Shown one piece after another: positions 37,129 through 60,621 of a stretch of 64,000 nt of DNA (position 1 is the stretch's first letter; each line of letters starts with the position of its first letter). The notes beneath the pieces are model-generated. The model made no database searches. It was not told the DNA's origin and saw only the letters and a list, made by a program, of their open reading frames with translations. This stretch comes from Mesaphorura yosii (lineage: Eukaryota; Arthropoda; Collembola; Poduromorpha; Tullbergiidae). The DNA is taken from contig WIXG01000244.1 in NCBI GenBank assembly GCA_009869945.1, positions 1 to 64,000 of the forward strand, in the 5' to 3' direction. A program made the position numbers and the translations under genes.

Positions 37129-40100
37129 ATATCCAGTCTAATAAAGCTCTTTTTAAGGTTTGGGCCCGAGGGAGCTGCCAATAGAAAGGGCAGCAAGCAA
37201 TCAATGGCTTTCAATTTCCACTTATCACTTATTTCTCATTATTGGATTCAGCAGCGCCTGACCTGACAACCATTGCGAGAGGAAACTTAATCGAGTAGTG
37301 GCTGAGAGACTACCAACAATGTCAATAGAATAGGCCCTGTGGCTATTTACTGTCCGGTATAATCATCTACAATTTGGCAATAATACGAAGTACAAAATGA
37401 ACTATGAACAGTTAGGGAAGCAGTAGAGGTTTATACTGCAAACAATGCGTGTGTTGGACTGTTCATACCAATAAAGAGCATTAACTCCGTCAAATATTTG
37501 CAGGACATAAGCCCTCCTCACACATTGTTCAATAAGTTGACCAAAATTACCGGCATTATACGAAGATGGTCGTCTCCCGGCTGAAGATCCAGGATTTAGT
37601 TCTCGAAAATCCAATCGCATCTTTGGGTTTGAGCCCATTTCAGAGTTGTGCGACGTCTACGACTGTGCAGAGAGGAAATTTGACTGAACGCTGTCTTGTT
37701 TACTTCAGAAATCCGAACAAGATTTACTGGAAAAACGAAACGAGGCTTCAGATTCGAGATTGCAGACTTGTTTTATTTTGCACTTTTCAATTTCGTGTGA
37801 GCCAGTAGCTTCTTCGTTCTTCTTCGTGAACCTAAACTAAGCTAGGCTTCCATATTTCATCCGCACGAGGTGCACTTTGTTAATCGAAAAAGTGAATCCC
37901 CGTCAATAACTCCATGACAACAAGCACTGGTGTAATTTGAAACAACTTCGGACGTCAGTTAGACAAGCACATTCGCTCAACGCTCTTCCAGTCACACATG
38001 TGCATGTGTTCGGAACACGTTCACACGTATTGGAAGGGTTGACTTGATTGCTAGTCGCGAACCTTTCTCCGAAACTCAAAAGCACGTTTTCTACTCTCAA
38101 CTTTTCCATTTTCTACAATAAGCTTTAAAATTACCTGTCCGTGTAAGCTAACTAAAATCCTTCAGGGACGGCAAAAATTCAATTGATTCTTTTGCAAGAC
38201 GAGCGGACCAAGCTCTCTCTTTAATAGGCAGGGAACAGCCAAGACGCAGAAAGTATAAATTGCTTTACATTTATTGTGGAAACAAATGAAAGGAAATTAC
38301 CCTTTCGAGAACTTCACGCCAAAAACTAAATGGAATCGAAGTAATGATTCCGCTGAAATGAAGTCCGCTCCTACATACCATGTAATATAATAAATGATCG
38401 AATCAGTCCAAGTATAATATCCAGGACCAGCACTTTGTGCAGCTTCCGGTACCGAGTGCACATATCTTTGAGCTAGATGTTAATAAGAATTTTCAGCAGA
38501 CAGCACATTAAACGCCGCAACTATCTCGCATTACTCGGATGTCCTTGAGCTCAAAAGCCAAACATAAAGCACCGTACAGTTTTGCAAATGATCTACATAG
38601 TTAAATATCTTTTCGTGTCCCCAGACTGCCCCTGGGACTTCTGTAGATATCCAGTGGCCTCTTACCTAATGCTTCTGTCCAATAGCAAATGGTTACTTCA
38701 GTCCATATGAATCCATTTTCCAGCCGTGATTCTAATCAATCCGTTCAGCTCCAGAAGTGGCAGGTTGATTCAGAAATAATACACTGATTGATTCTTCGTG
38801 TTTTCTTCCAATTAATTCAGTTCCAATTAAACAATTATTCATTAACTCAATGTAAGATTGATTTCTAAAATTTTATTTAAATTCTTTCTTCACTTCTCAT
38901 GTGACTCTCGTCCCGTGGTCTCCTCTTGATTAAATCTTTTTGCAGGAATTGCCTTTTCTGCCATTAGATTCTATTCGAGACTTCCCTATCTACCATAGTA
39001 TCATTTGGAACGCTAATTTGAAAGCTAATTAAAGCTAATCATCAATTAAAACCACTTTTTACATGTCGGGTATCTACTAACATAGCCTATTGGTCCTTCG
39101 TCGACTTCTGTGTCAACGGTCTTCAGGTCTGGTGTGTATTTCATGCGCGAGTGTCTCGACTCCAGTTCATTCCAGGAAACGTGACACGTTCGATGTTGTA
39201 GCTATATTATAGCAGTAAATCAATCGGCTGGTCCTGCCATATTTCGTGTTGCCAGCTGTCAACCAGTAAAATGGCGCTACTAAATTCATTAAATTGTCTT
39301 TGTGATTGACTGAAACACCCTTCAAGCAGCAGGTATCCAATTTCCAGTTCCTTCTCACACTTCTTCGACAAACTAGGAAAGTGGCCGAGAAACGGATGGC
39401 CTGCCAGATTTTGTCTTGGCCTGTTTGGTCATGGAGCGTTTTGCCAAAAAGCGTGGATTGATTCTCACCAGGAAATGCTATGAGGTGCGTATCGAGATTT
39501 GGGCCGCCACATATATCAGCTTCTAGGGCATGCTAAAAGATGGTTATGGTAAAATTGTTAGACGTGAGAAATGGATCTTAGATTTTTAACGCGAGATTAA
39601 AGTTTGGGTTACAATGCATTTATTGCTGGTTTTAAAACAACACGAAAAACAAAACAAAACATTAATGGAAAGAACAAAATAACGCGAAAAAGGAACTCTG
39701 CGAGGAAGCATTTTATACCATAGTTTATATAAAATATAATATATATAAAATTCGCAACACAAAATCATTGATCGAATTTAGTATTTGTCGATGGAACAGA
39801 GAGGTAAAAAGTACTTGCTTTCATGTTAATTTGTTTGTGCATTAATGTTTTTTGTTTCTTTTTCGCGTTGTTTGAAAACTAGCAATAAATGCATTGTAAC
39901 GCAAACTTCAATCTCGCGTTAAAAGTCTAAGATCCATTTCTCAGTTCTAAAAATTTTACTATAGCCATTTTTCAACATGCCCTCCAAGATGGTATATGTG
40001 GCGACCCGAATCTCGATATGCACCTCGTGCCATCTCCATGTCAGACTCATGTACGCTTTAACATTTTATGCCCTTTTCATAGCTTCCTGGTCTTGCACGT

Positions 40101-43100
40101 GTGTGAACGTATTCGCTAAGCAAGCACAAGAAGTTGGTGCGCTGGTGGACGCTCTTTTCTCTAATAGCCTTTCCTCCGTGTTTACAAGAATCACACTGCA
40201 TACAGAAATAAATTGGATTTTACCGATCCAGATTTGCCGTGTTCCATGACTGCCTGCATCTCCACGATGCGTGGAAAGCGAACCGAAATATACAAGAAGC
40301 GAACGGGGACGTTGGAGGACAAGAGAACAGGCAGGCGACTGTCTACCCTTTCCCGTGACCGTGAGTTATTTGTCCTTTGCCGAAATATGCGACTGCGCTC
40401 GGTACAACTAAATGAGAATGCGAAAGTAAAACGCATTTAAGAACAAGTTTCATGAGTCTCATCGACGCAGGCATAAAATAAGGCTGTCGTAACTCTTGCC
40501 AAGAACTTCTCGGTCGCCATTGCGTTTACTGTTACCACTTCTTGCTCTCTTGCCCGAAACCCAGAATCAAAGGGCTGGTACCGAACTGCTTTCGTGATGC
40601 GAATGGTCCGCCTTCAACATCTGAATCAGAATTTCTGATTACAAATTCCGATGTGCTGTATGGACAAAATAAGATGAAACAAGACCGTGGTTATGTTTAT
40701 ATAAGGCATGTTTACGTTTCATGATATGTTTGTGGCAAATATTGTGGTTACAAGACAAAGAATCTCTTAATGCTCAAAATTGGGTGAGCATAACATTCAC
40801 CTTTGTGGTAGCTATCTTTTTCATAATCGTTCTCCCGGAATACCTGCAGTTTACATCTTGTTTCGCCGCTGCTGTGATGTGGAGAAAGTTGGTAAATGGA
40901 GGCACAACAGATACAAGACTCATTCTCACTTTCCAGCAGCCTCGTAAGACCAAAGAATAGAATTTTGAATTACTCCAGAGAAGAGAAGACTGCGATATTG
41001 TGCCGCAGATAAATAGTTGAGAGCCATTGGCATGGCAGGGAGCGAGGCACACGCTAGATACGAGAGAATCGCGAAATATGCTTGCCTGCTTGCCAGTCCA
41101 TAATAAACTCATCCGACTCCTGCTTTCCTCGCGTACGATACACCACGGACCAACCTCGTATCGTGCTTTCTCCGCGTGCTCCTGCTATATAGACGCTCTC
41201 CTCGCCAGTGTTTGTGTTCAGATGACTTTATCTGTCCTGGAGAGCAACAACAAACCGAGCTACCCGAAGCATGAACGTTAGCCATCGTCTCATGCTCTCA
41301 GCGCGCACCACCAGAATAAAATATATTATTGTCATTATATAGTGTTGTTGAAGTGAAGACTTCTTTGTGTGAAGTGTTGATTTTAAACATGGCAGTCCTC
41401 CGCTCCTACAAACTTAAGTGATAAGATAACTTCCTCCTGGTCCAAGTAAGCGTTCAGCATTCGGCTCGCCGTCTTCACGATCAGCTTATAAATCAACACA
41501 TTACCCGTGACTTCCAGTTAACGACAGCAGAATCTCATTAAGACGACTTGTTCCACCGTCAACTTTCTCACACGTAAACGAAAAGCTGCAACCGACTTTG
41601 TCTTTATTCGCCGGGTCCATGCAACCTGTTTGAATTCAATTGGTAGTCGTGATGGGTCGTTACTCAGCCTTGCTTTCATTTTCATCCACTGCTCCGGGAA
41701 AGAGAGGAATGTGACGTTCGGAAAAGAAAGACAGAAAGGAAACATAAAAGTTAATGTCATATTAAATTAAATCTTCATCTCATTCGTGTCTGTGGAAAAC
41801 CAAACCACATGAACCAAAGCCGAGGAAGTGCAGTGCAGGAACGTGTACCATAATAATTGAAGATTAACTCGGACCATTTTCACCCATTCACGCGTTTCTC
41901 TCTCGCGCGTCGTAAACGCTATTTAATGAGAAATTCTGCACTCTCAACTTGTTGGGCATCCAAAACTCGACTCGTGCCTGCTGCGGATTATTTCATTGTG
42001 AGGTAATTATGTCTAATACGTGGATTCCTCGCGCACTGCTTCGTTTATGCCATGCAATGACATAAACTTTATTAAGCACAAGTCGAAGAATTATTGCACA
42101 ACATAAACTTTTGTATACAAACTTTCATCAAAGTTAAGTCTTAAGATTTGGAGAGCGTTTGGCGCAATTCTTCTGACATTTGCTTCGGCTACATTGCAGG
42201 TAATTCTTCTCCAAGCGGGAACAGACGTATCTTTCTGAGAATGTTCTAAAAGTTTAGCAAGATGTTCATAGTTCGCACGGCGTTCACGGCTTCCACTCAC
42301 ATAAGCACTATATTTCACGCCAAAAGTTTCATGGAAGGTTGTTGAATGAAGTCCTCTTCCACACTTACGAAAGAACTTCTTTATTTAATAAGACTGAGAC
42401 CATTCAGCAGCCGTGAGTCTCGAAGAAAACATTTACCCTATTTCTGAATGAAACAAACGAGCATTCAATTTATATCATCTCCGAGTCCAGATTTATTATT
42501 GTCGTCCCGGCCCGTCTATTTCGTTCGTCCGTCCGTCTTGCCCTCATTAGTCTCGGCTAACCACTGCACAACTCCAATTTTGCTTGTCGACAGGGAGTCT
42601 TGCTGCCAGCCTCGCCATAACGCAATGCTTGACTGCTCGTAATACGCAATAAATTAGTAATAACGAGTTACGTCTCCGTGCGAGCGAGTTTTTCTTTTAC
42701 TTAACCTACTTTTCAAGTCGAATTTTCACCACTTGCCATTTCTTAATCGGGACGTGGGGTCTACTGCACATTCGAGCACAGGCACATCGCGTATGCACCC
42801 GACACGCGTTAAATGAGTTTGTAAAGTTAACCGACACCGCATCGCATGTTTAAATTCATATTCTCGCCCACTTTGGTGGCATATCGTACGTTCTATGCGT
42901 GAACTTACGCCTAAAATTTACTTCACAGATTTAACCAGATCGACAGACGAATCAACCACAGCTTTGCTGCTGAATTCTCTTCAAATCAATAACCAAGGAC
43001 GGATACGGGAGATTTAAACAAATCTGCAACTAATTTCATTACGGCACCGGCCTTCTGGTTATGCGATTTGGTGGCACGCGAATTCTGAGAAGAACAGGCG

Positions 43101-43109
43101 AGGAGCAAA
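37129..43109. other. Intergenic region upstream of LRRC27-like and STK32-like genes
   Basis: The two flanking genes point away from each other, so promoters of both should lie here. The only clear structure is the fold-back element at 39482-40026. Short open frames (for example 42091-42318 and 41518-41760 on the minus strand, 37566-37808 on the plus strand) have no domain I recognise. Confidence 0.5.
39482..40026. mobile_element. Fold-back element with 186 bp inverted arms
   Basis: Positions 39482-39667 and 39841-40026 are reverse complements of each other over their full length, about 88% identical by hand alignment with about 22 mismatches, mostly transitions. Both arms begin gaggtgc at the outside and end at attaatg. 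The spacer of 173 bp is AT-rich and has no open frame of note. Similarity stops abruptly at both ends, as expected for a non-autonomous DNA transposon (MITE or fold-back type). I found no convincing target-site duplication. Confidence 0.75.
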
Positions 43110-54078
<10,969 letters not shown>

Positions 54079-54368
54079 GTTAAGGAAGAGTTATTGTTGT
54101 CGAATGCGCAAAATGTACCCTTTTGTAAACGTTTCTTATCTTCCTCATATCGTAATTACTCTCACATTACCTGGAGTCTGTGAGAGCCACTTGATGAACA
54201 TATTTACGGTAGAAAATAATTAGTAGGCGTGAGCTAATATTGAAATATGCGGTTTATGAATACGTAAATTATGAAAAAATATTTTCCTTTACTTGTATGT
54301 TATGATTTTAAATTTGTGATAATATTTACCGAAAGCAAAGTAGATCCGATCTGTGTGGATAAATCAGC

Positions 54369-54374
54369 AATAAA
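54369..54374 (+). terminator. Polyadenylation signal, STK32-like gene
   Basis: Exact AATAAA about 290 nt after the stop codon at 54076-54078. It is the first exact signal after the stop. Confidence 0.5.
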
Positions 54375-54474
54375 GTGTTTCCGATGCTTTTCCTTGTGAT
54401 GAAGTCGCATTGAGTCTGAATTTGCATGCTACGCGTAACCTCGAATTGTCTTTTGAACATCTGACTGCATTTTA

Positions 54475-54994
54475 GGAATTCCGAAACGAGATAGGGAATA
54501 CAAATGAATACCATAATGGATACACATTCATTGAGTTTAGCGTTATAGCATTTCGATTTTGTGCCTGGGTCTTGTACTTCTGGGAACGGTTCGCATGTTT
54601 CACCTGACCTTTGAAGGAACGCGTAGCATTTGGGAAAGTACAATCTCCATTCATGAGAAGTCCAAAAGCGTCTTACGGACAGTGCAGAGGCCAGCAGTCA
54701 TGCGACTTGAGGCGAATACACTCGTGCATTCGTATGAGGCTTCGACCATCTTATTTAAGAGTAGCGTCACTCACATTGCTTCCATGTTGATATTATTGAT
54801 TGATGCAGGCGTTTTTGAGCCTCTGGTGAAAGGAGATTGTACTTTCTCAAACGCTACGCGTGCCTTCGAAGGTCAAGTGAACCTTTCTCAGAAACACAAT
54901 ATCCAGGCACATCGAATCGTAGTGCAACAATGCGAAGCCAATGGAAGCCTATGTATCATGTAAGCAGCCTATTCCCTATCTCCTTTCGGAATTC
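54475..54994. repeat. Inverted duplication, arms about 165-174 bp
   Basis: The reverse complement of 54475-54648 matches 54832-54994. Both start ggagattgtactttc, share GCTACGCGT and AAGGTCA, then CCAGGCACA, and end CCCTATCTC followed by tttcggaattc. The middle part is more diverged. A 20-nt direct repeat (cgaccatcttatttaagag) begins at 54743 and again at 54999, just past the right arm. The arms keep similar short reading frames (GDCTF-NATR-F-GQV), but I cannot tie these to any protein. A diverged pair of copies of a dispersed repeat is the simplest reading. Confidence 0.6.
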
Positions 54995-55748
54995 GCGTCG
55001 ACCATCTTATTTAAGAGCAGTCTCACCGTGCTTGGATGCTTAAATCAATGATTGATTCCATGTTTACAATGATTTGCGATGCGTTGTAACAAATAATTGA
55101 CTTTTGCGCTAAGTGAATATTGCACTAGCGTACTTGTTCAAAAAAGATCATGTGTACAATGGGTTTTAATCCAATGTGGTTTGTACGCATCGGACCACGA
55201 TTTAAACACATCCTCTTCATTACTTAAGCTTGACCATTTTTGACACAATTCATGCAAAAGTGTTTAGTGTTCGTCCTGAGTCAATTGTTGCTTGCCGTGT
55301 TGATTGCATCTGTTTCAGATTCTGTCAGATTCTGCTGAATTATTTCTGTGTGCGCGAAAACCCGTATTGCTGCCGCTCTGTGGATGAATCAATTTGCAAA
55401 GCCACCAGGAAACTGAAAATGCGGGAGAAAGCGAGAAAAGATTATCCTTGAACCCTGTTGCGCAACGATGGATGGGAGTGATACGCGACTATTTCCCTCC
55501 ACAAGCTACGCGTTGGGAAATATAAGTTTAAAAATACACAAGTGTTGTTTACTTCTGAAGGCCATTAACTGAGGACGCGTTCGTTTCGCACTTGTCGCAT
55601 TTTGCAACTCTTATCTCGTCTTGCCGTTAGTGGAAATCATGTGCTGAGCCGAGCGATTTGCGATGGGTTCTCAACAAAACATGAACCAAAGATACGCGAC
55701 AGAAGCGCGACTCCCACACAAGCAGTTGCAAAAAGGAATCCTTGCAAC

Positions 55749-55860
55749 AATCCCTCTGACATAAATCCCTTTGCCAAAAATCCCTTCGCAAAAATCCCTT
55801 CGTCAAAATCCCTTCGTCAAAATCCCTTCGTCAAAATCCCTTCGTCAAAATCCCTTCAAA
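55749..55860. repeat. 14-bp minisatellite, about 8 copies
   Basis: Tandem units of the form AAATCCCTTCGTCA. The central copies are identical and the outer ones diverged (CCCTCTGACAT, CCCTTTGCCAA, CCCTTCGCAAA). Inverted copies of the same unit appear at 56078-56142, making this one side of a larger composite element. Confidence 0.8.
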
Positions 55861-55895
55861 AACGTGCAAAAAAATAAGGCTTCAGGTTAACATGA

Positions 55896-55957
55896 TTTAT
55901 AACGGGCTCGAACTAGGAGCCCGAGTTCAATCTTCATCATTAACCACTGGACCCATT
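55896..55957 (-). mobile_element. tRNA-like segment (possible SINE head) inside inverted minisatellites
   Basis: On the minus strand the sequence contains GGTCCAGTGGTTA, which resembles an A box. About 25-30 nt further on is AGTTCGAGCCC, which matches the B-box consensus at 10 of 11 positions. The acceptor stem and a proper T-arm cannot be formed, so it is not a working tRNA gene. A tRNA-derived SINE head is the likeliest reading, but the boxes alone could also occur by chance. Confidence 0.35.
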
Positions 55958-58900
55958 TTTCAGGCTTATTCGATTTTTACATACCCATTGTGCTCAATTA
56001 ACCCGGCCTCGTGCCGGGTAGCCGAGTTCAGTGGCACTTCATTATCCTTCCTCCCTCATACCCTTAAAGTTTTGCCTTTTGAAGGGATTTTCCCGAAAAG
56101 GGTTTTTGTCGCAGGGATTTTGACGAAGGGATTTTGACGTGTTACGTGCAAAAAGAGCTGTGAGAGTCAAGGCTGGAATTTTCTATTTTTCCATGTAAGC
56201 TTTAATCCTAAATGGATATTTGTCGTCTTTCGTTCCGTTCGTCATTTTTCTTTTGGTTTTAGAACTTTTGGCTTCCAATAAAATAGAAATTGCCAATTTA
56301 ACTCAGGGGACAGATTATATTCGAAGAAGTAAAAATTATATCTCAAGTTTTCAGATTGCTCCGAGGGTGAGAAATTTCTTACTTTCCCTCGAATACCTCC
56401 AGGCTTTGAACTTCTGCAGAGAGAGCTTCCATAGTTGAAATGGGATTTGTCCGATTAAGACTCTTATTTTCACTTCAGCCTTCGGTTTATATACGAAGCA
56501 GATTAAGCAATTAGACACCTTCCAGCGCCTGCAATTTGTGTCGACACAAAGCAGAAAGGGTGCATTCACTCATCGCACACAATGGAATGGGAACTTAATC
56601 CCTTGTTTAATTCGATATGACCAGCATAATTTATTTGGTACGTGCACTCGACCAAGAGGAGCCAGGATAGGTTCTCAAATACCCGGCTGGGATTGAAATG
56701 ATGTTTCCTCATCATCAGGATCGATGTTTGTAAGCTGGCAGCATTACACCATTCAAAGATCGATACGATTAAATTAATATGCCATTACAATGGTAACCAA
56801 GTGATAACAGCACAATGGATGTGTCTTATTAATTTTTGACGGAGAAATAAATCAACTTGGTATTGATTCTTCAGGTTTCTTGCTACGATTCTACGTGCCT
56901 TTATAAATCTAACACGCAACCAGCATTCATTGCGTTGCGTTGACGTCAAAAGAAAGTCGGGGTAACTTCACTTTCACAAAGTCGCAATTCGTCATCCGCA
57001 ATGAGATTTCGTCGTTCATGGTTAAATAAATTTTGAATGCGGAGGAGTAGTGTAAGTGCCGATCATCAATGTTGTGGCAATCACAAGAAAGCCGAGACTC
57101 ACTTGATTGATTCGCCGTTTACAAATTAACGTTTTATGACTTAATTTGTTCGGGTCTCCTTTGAGTTGGTGCAGACGTGTCATCCAAACGGGATGCGAAA
57201 ACTTTCCTCGAAGATACATTGCAAAATCCCGTTCCCGTTGGGCGAAGGCTTTGTGCTGCCGTATCTCGCCAGTGACTTTACTCCGAGAGACGGCAGGAGA
57301 GGGAAAACGCGCGTCAGTTGCTTGGTGGATATTCCACATGAATTAGGATTGATACCTCTCTTCAACGGAACACAAGTTTAAGAAGATTAAAAGGAGTTGG
57401 ACATCTTCTGTTCGTTGGATTTATATCTTTGGATATCATGTGCTGTAATAATGTATGTCTTTCTTAAGTACGCATTGTGTACGCGCTTGGCAGATCACAA
57501 AAGGAAGAGCTCAAACGCGGAGACGAAACCACAGAGATTATAACAACCGCCGGTGTTTTGCCCGCACTTCGCTCAACATATCGACTTTTTCTCCTTTCTC
57601 TTTTGTCAACTTTCTTCTTTTCTCAAGCCGCTTCAATGTTTCCCATGTGGAGCTTAAAAACTATCCGGCCTGCTCGACTACCTTGCCTTGTTGCTCTCGT
57701 CTTTCTCATCCAAAAAAGCTTTGCATTTGTTTCAAGAAGCCCGAGTCTAATCTTTTCTTCGTGTTGTGCCAACACTAAATTATGGACTAAGCATTAAGGC
57801 ACATTGATGTGTTCCAGTTTCGCACCGCTCGATCAAAAATCATGTTTTGGTCCGCTCGCTCCGTTGTTCTCTTCCATTTATGCCCCTTGCGGCAGGGAAC
57901 AATAAATTGTTGACTCATTTCAATGACTCGATAAATCCCAAACCATCAGCCGCAGAAAAGCTTGGTTGTCTTTTATGTAAATATGGAAAATAAAACCGAG
58001 TTGGGAACGACAGAGATGAGAGAAGAAAGTAAGCGCACGAAAATGTGAAAAACAACATTTGGAATCCCAAATTCGAGTCAGGAAATCTGGGAGGATATGC
58101 GCCTCTGATAATGAGGAGGTAAATAAGCGCTAGTGAACAAGCGAGATAGACGAGCATCTTTTATTGTTTCAGAGTTATTGCAATCGTTCACAAGTTGTGG
58201 TTTCTTTTTCTTTAAAAATCCTTATACAATGCATACCTAAGTAAAATACAGGATGTACTTACATTTTATGTTTACAATGCTTAAATTATTGGTGCTAGTC
58301 TAACGGATAAGTTAATTCTGACACTGGCACACGCTTTCACCTAAACTCGAGTAGCAAGGAATGATCACAACGTGTTTGCACATTTTCTCAACCATTCAAC
58401 AGGTACACTCGGCAATTATGACCACATTAGTTTCACACCGACATCACATCGAACACGACAAATTGCAAATATGTTGAATTGACAACAACTCACAATTAGC
58501 TAGACATAATAACGTATTACTGCAGATATCAAGCAGACTACTTATCCCTCAATAAATAAAGAAGTGAAATGTAAAAATAAGTATGAAAATAGAGATGTTA
58601 GGTGGTGGTTCTCACATTGCAGGTCATATCACGCACCTTGATCAACATAAAAATAGGGATGTGAGACTGCAAGGCTCGGCAGCATCTGAGAAGGGCAGGC
58701 TGACTGGCTTCGGAGGAGAAAGTGTGCTAAGAGCTGTTGAAAGACTTTGATTTGCCCAGCAGCCCGCGCACACTGCAGTGGAGAGCATTGGAATTGTGCC
58801 GGCAACCTCACTTCTTGCTTTATACACAAACAGGCTAAATAAATATTTAAACAGTCTACACAGAGTGCGATAAGTGATGAATGAATCTTGGCAACCGCAA

Positions 58901-60596
58901 GTAAAAGACTGTGGCGCAAGGCTGGCTGCTGCGCCCGCTACACGGCATGGCGTGGCGTGGAGTCTAGACGCGGTTAAGAAGCAGGAAAGGAAGAAGGAAA
59001 GCGGCGATACAGCCAACCAGTCAGACGGCTCACAACAAAAATGGGTCTCAGTTTCAATTGTACGTGTCCATGATGAAGATGAGACGAGTTGCTACTTTGA
59101 TAACCCATTCTCCTGCACAAATAACCTCGTACTAGTCCGGCACTCACTCTTTAGACTTTGTTTGCTTTCTTTTAACAACTTACTTCCAGAATGCTTGTTT
59201 GATGTCAATTAAGCTCAGCGGCCATACACTCAAAACACATCGACCGTTGCCGAATCGCATGCTAGTATTTTTCACCCAATCAGATGAAGATTTCTTTGTC
59301 AATAGGAAGGATTCACAGGACTCTACGCTACAATAGAGCCGAATAATGATTGTACACATTTGATGAAGTCAACCCCTCAAATTACTTATTTTTTTACGTA
59401 CTTCGTCTTAATGAGTGCTTGTAAAAATTGTTATTCAAACTAACTACTTGATAGTTTTATGATTTACGTCCTAAATAGTTCACAAGTCCTTAATTTATTT
59501 TTACCAGCATGGCCAGCAATCTTTGTCAATTTGTACACAACATATTTGACTAAATATTAAGAGTGTGAGCTGCCAGCTCATCCCGTCGACTTGAGAGCCG
59601 ACAGTGAGATGACTAGTAATTTCACAGTAAAAGAGCGTATCGCTTCCCCGTGCACAACAGCAACATCAATAGAGTTACACGGAACATCGATATTGATTCA
59701 GGGACTTCAAATGGGACTAGGGCTCTGAAATTGCCGGCAGGACCAGAGGAGTCATTTCATCGACATTGCAATGTGGCCTCAGCCATGGCACGAGTTCTAA
59801 CAAAGACGCTTAACAACAACTTTTGCAGTTAAATTGCATCTCTTAATTGGCTGGAAAGATTTAGTCTGCTTCAGCCTGCTCGCGTGTTAGGAGAGACGAT
59901 GTGGACGTGGCAAATTAAATTAGAAACTTCTTCCTAGTGTAACGAATGAGTGAGAGAAATGAATACAGCATGGATGAGGAGTTCCTGGAAGTGTGGACAA
60001 GTTTGGAAAAGAATCTTAGCCGTGTGTTTTCTTCTCTCACCTGCCTACCAATGAATAATGTATGGGGAGATGCGCTAGCAGAATGAAAGAAAGCAGGTAG
60101 AGTGGGATCATTTCAGATTTGAGACAACTGTTGAGGAACATCAAGTCGACTGAGCTTGTCTACTCGAGAGAGATGTGAAATGGTGCTGGAACAAGTTGGA
60201 TATAGGTCCATGCCTAAATTACTGGTGCGATACGAGCAGCAAATGCATCTTAAGTGTGCACATGAAGTCTGTTCTTGCTTTTTGAGGATTTCGGGAGTAC
60301 GCAGACTACCATATTCTTTCTTTCGCACTGGGCACCCAGGCCTCATTTTCAGTTGCATGCACACTGGTGACCTTTGTTATAAATTCATGTCTTCCACTCC
60401 TCCGTCTTCTGGTTCTCTTTCTTTTTAACTCTGCTGGTGTTCAGCATGATGCAGAGTTGTTACCGGATGTGCTGGGCAATAATTCTCGAATGGCGGAAGG
60501 AAGAAGATGTTCGCCCACACCACGCCGTGATCCACAAACTGTTGTTTCAATTCCATTATGCAATGCCTCAACCAATTTGCATAGCACTTCATTCTA

Positions 60597-60602
60597 TTTA
60601 TT
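60597..60602 (-). terminator. Possible polyadenylation signal, dopamine receptor
   Basis: Minus-strand AATAAA about 20 nt past the predicted stop. It is unusually close, so a more distal signal is also possible. Confidence 0.3.
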
Positions 60603-60621
60603 CGTTTCAAGCCGATCCCGT

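Larger units (their letters stand above)
54995..60596. other. Intergenic region between STK32-like and dopamine receptor genes
   Basis: The two genes converge here. Apart from the composite repeat at 55749-56142, I see no exon, RNA gene or repeat. Open frames are short and not recognised. Confidence 0.5.

Noticed and set aside
55602..55877. Repetitive open frame reading NPFAKNPFAKIPSSK
   Set aside because: It is simply the 14-bp minisatellite translated, not a protein repeat gene.
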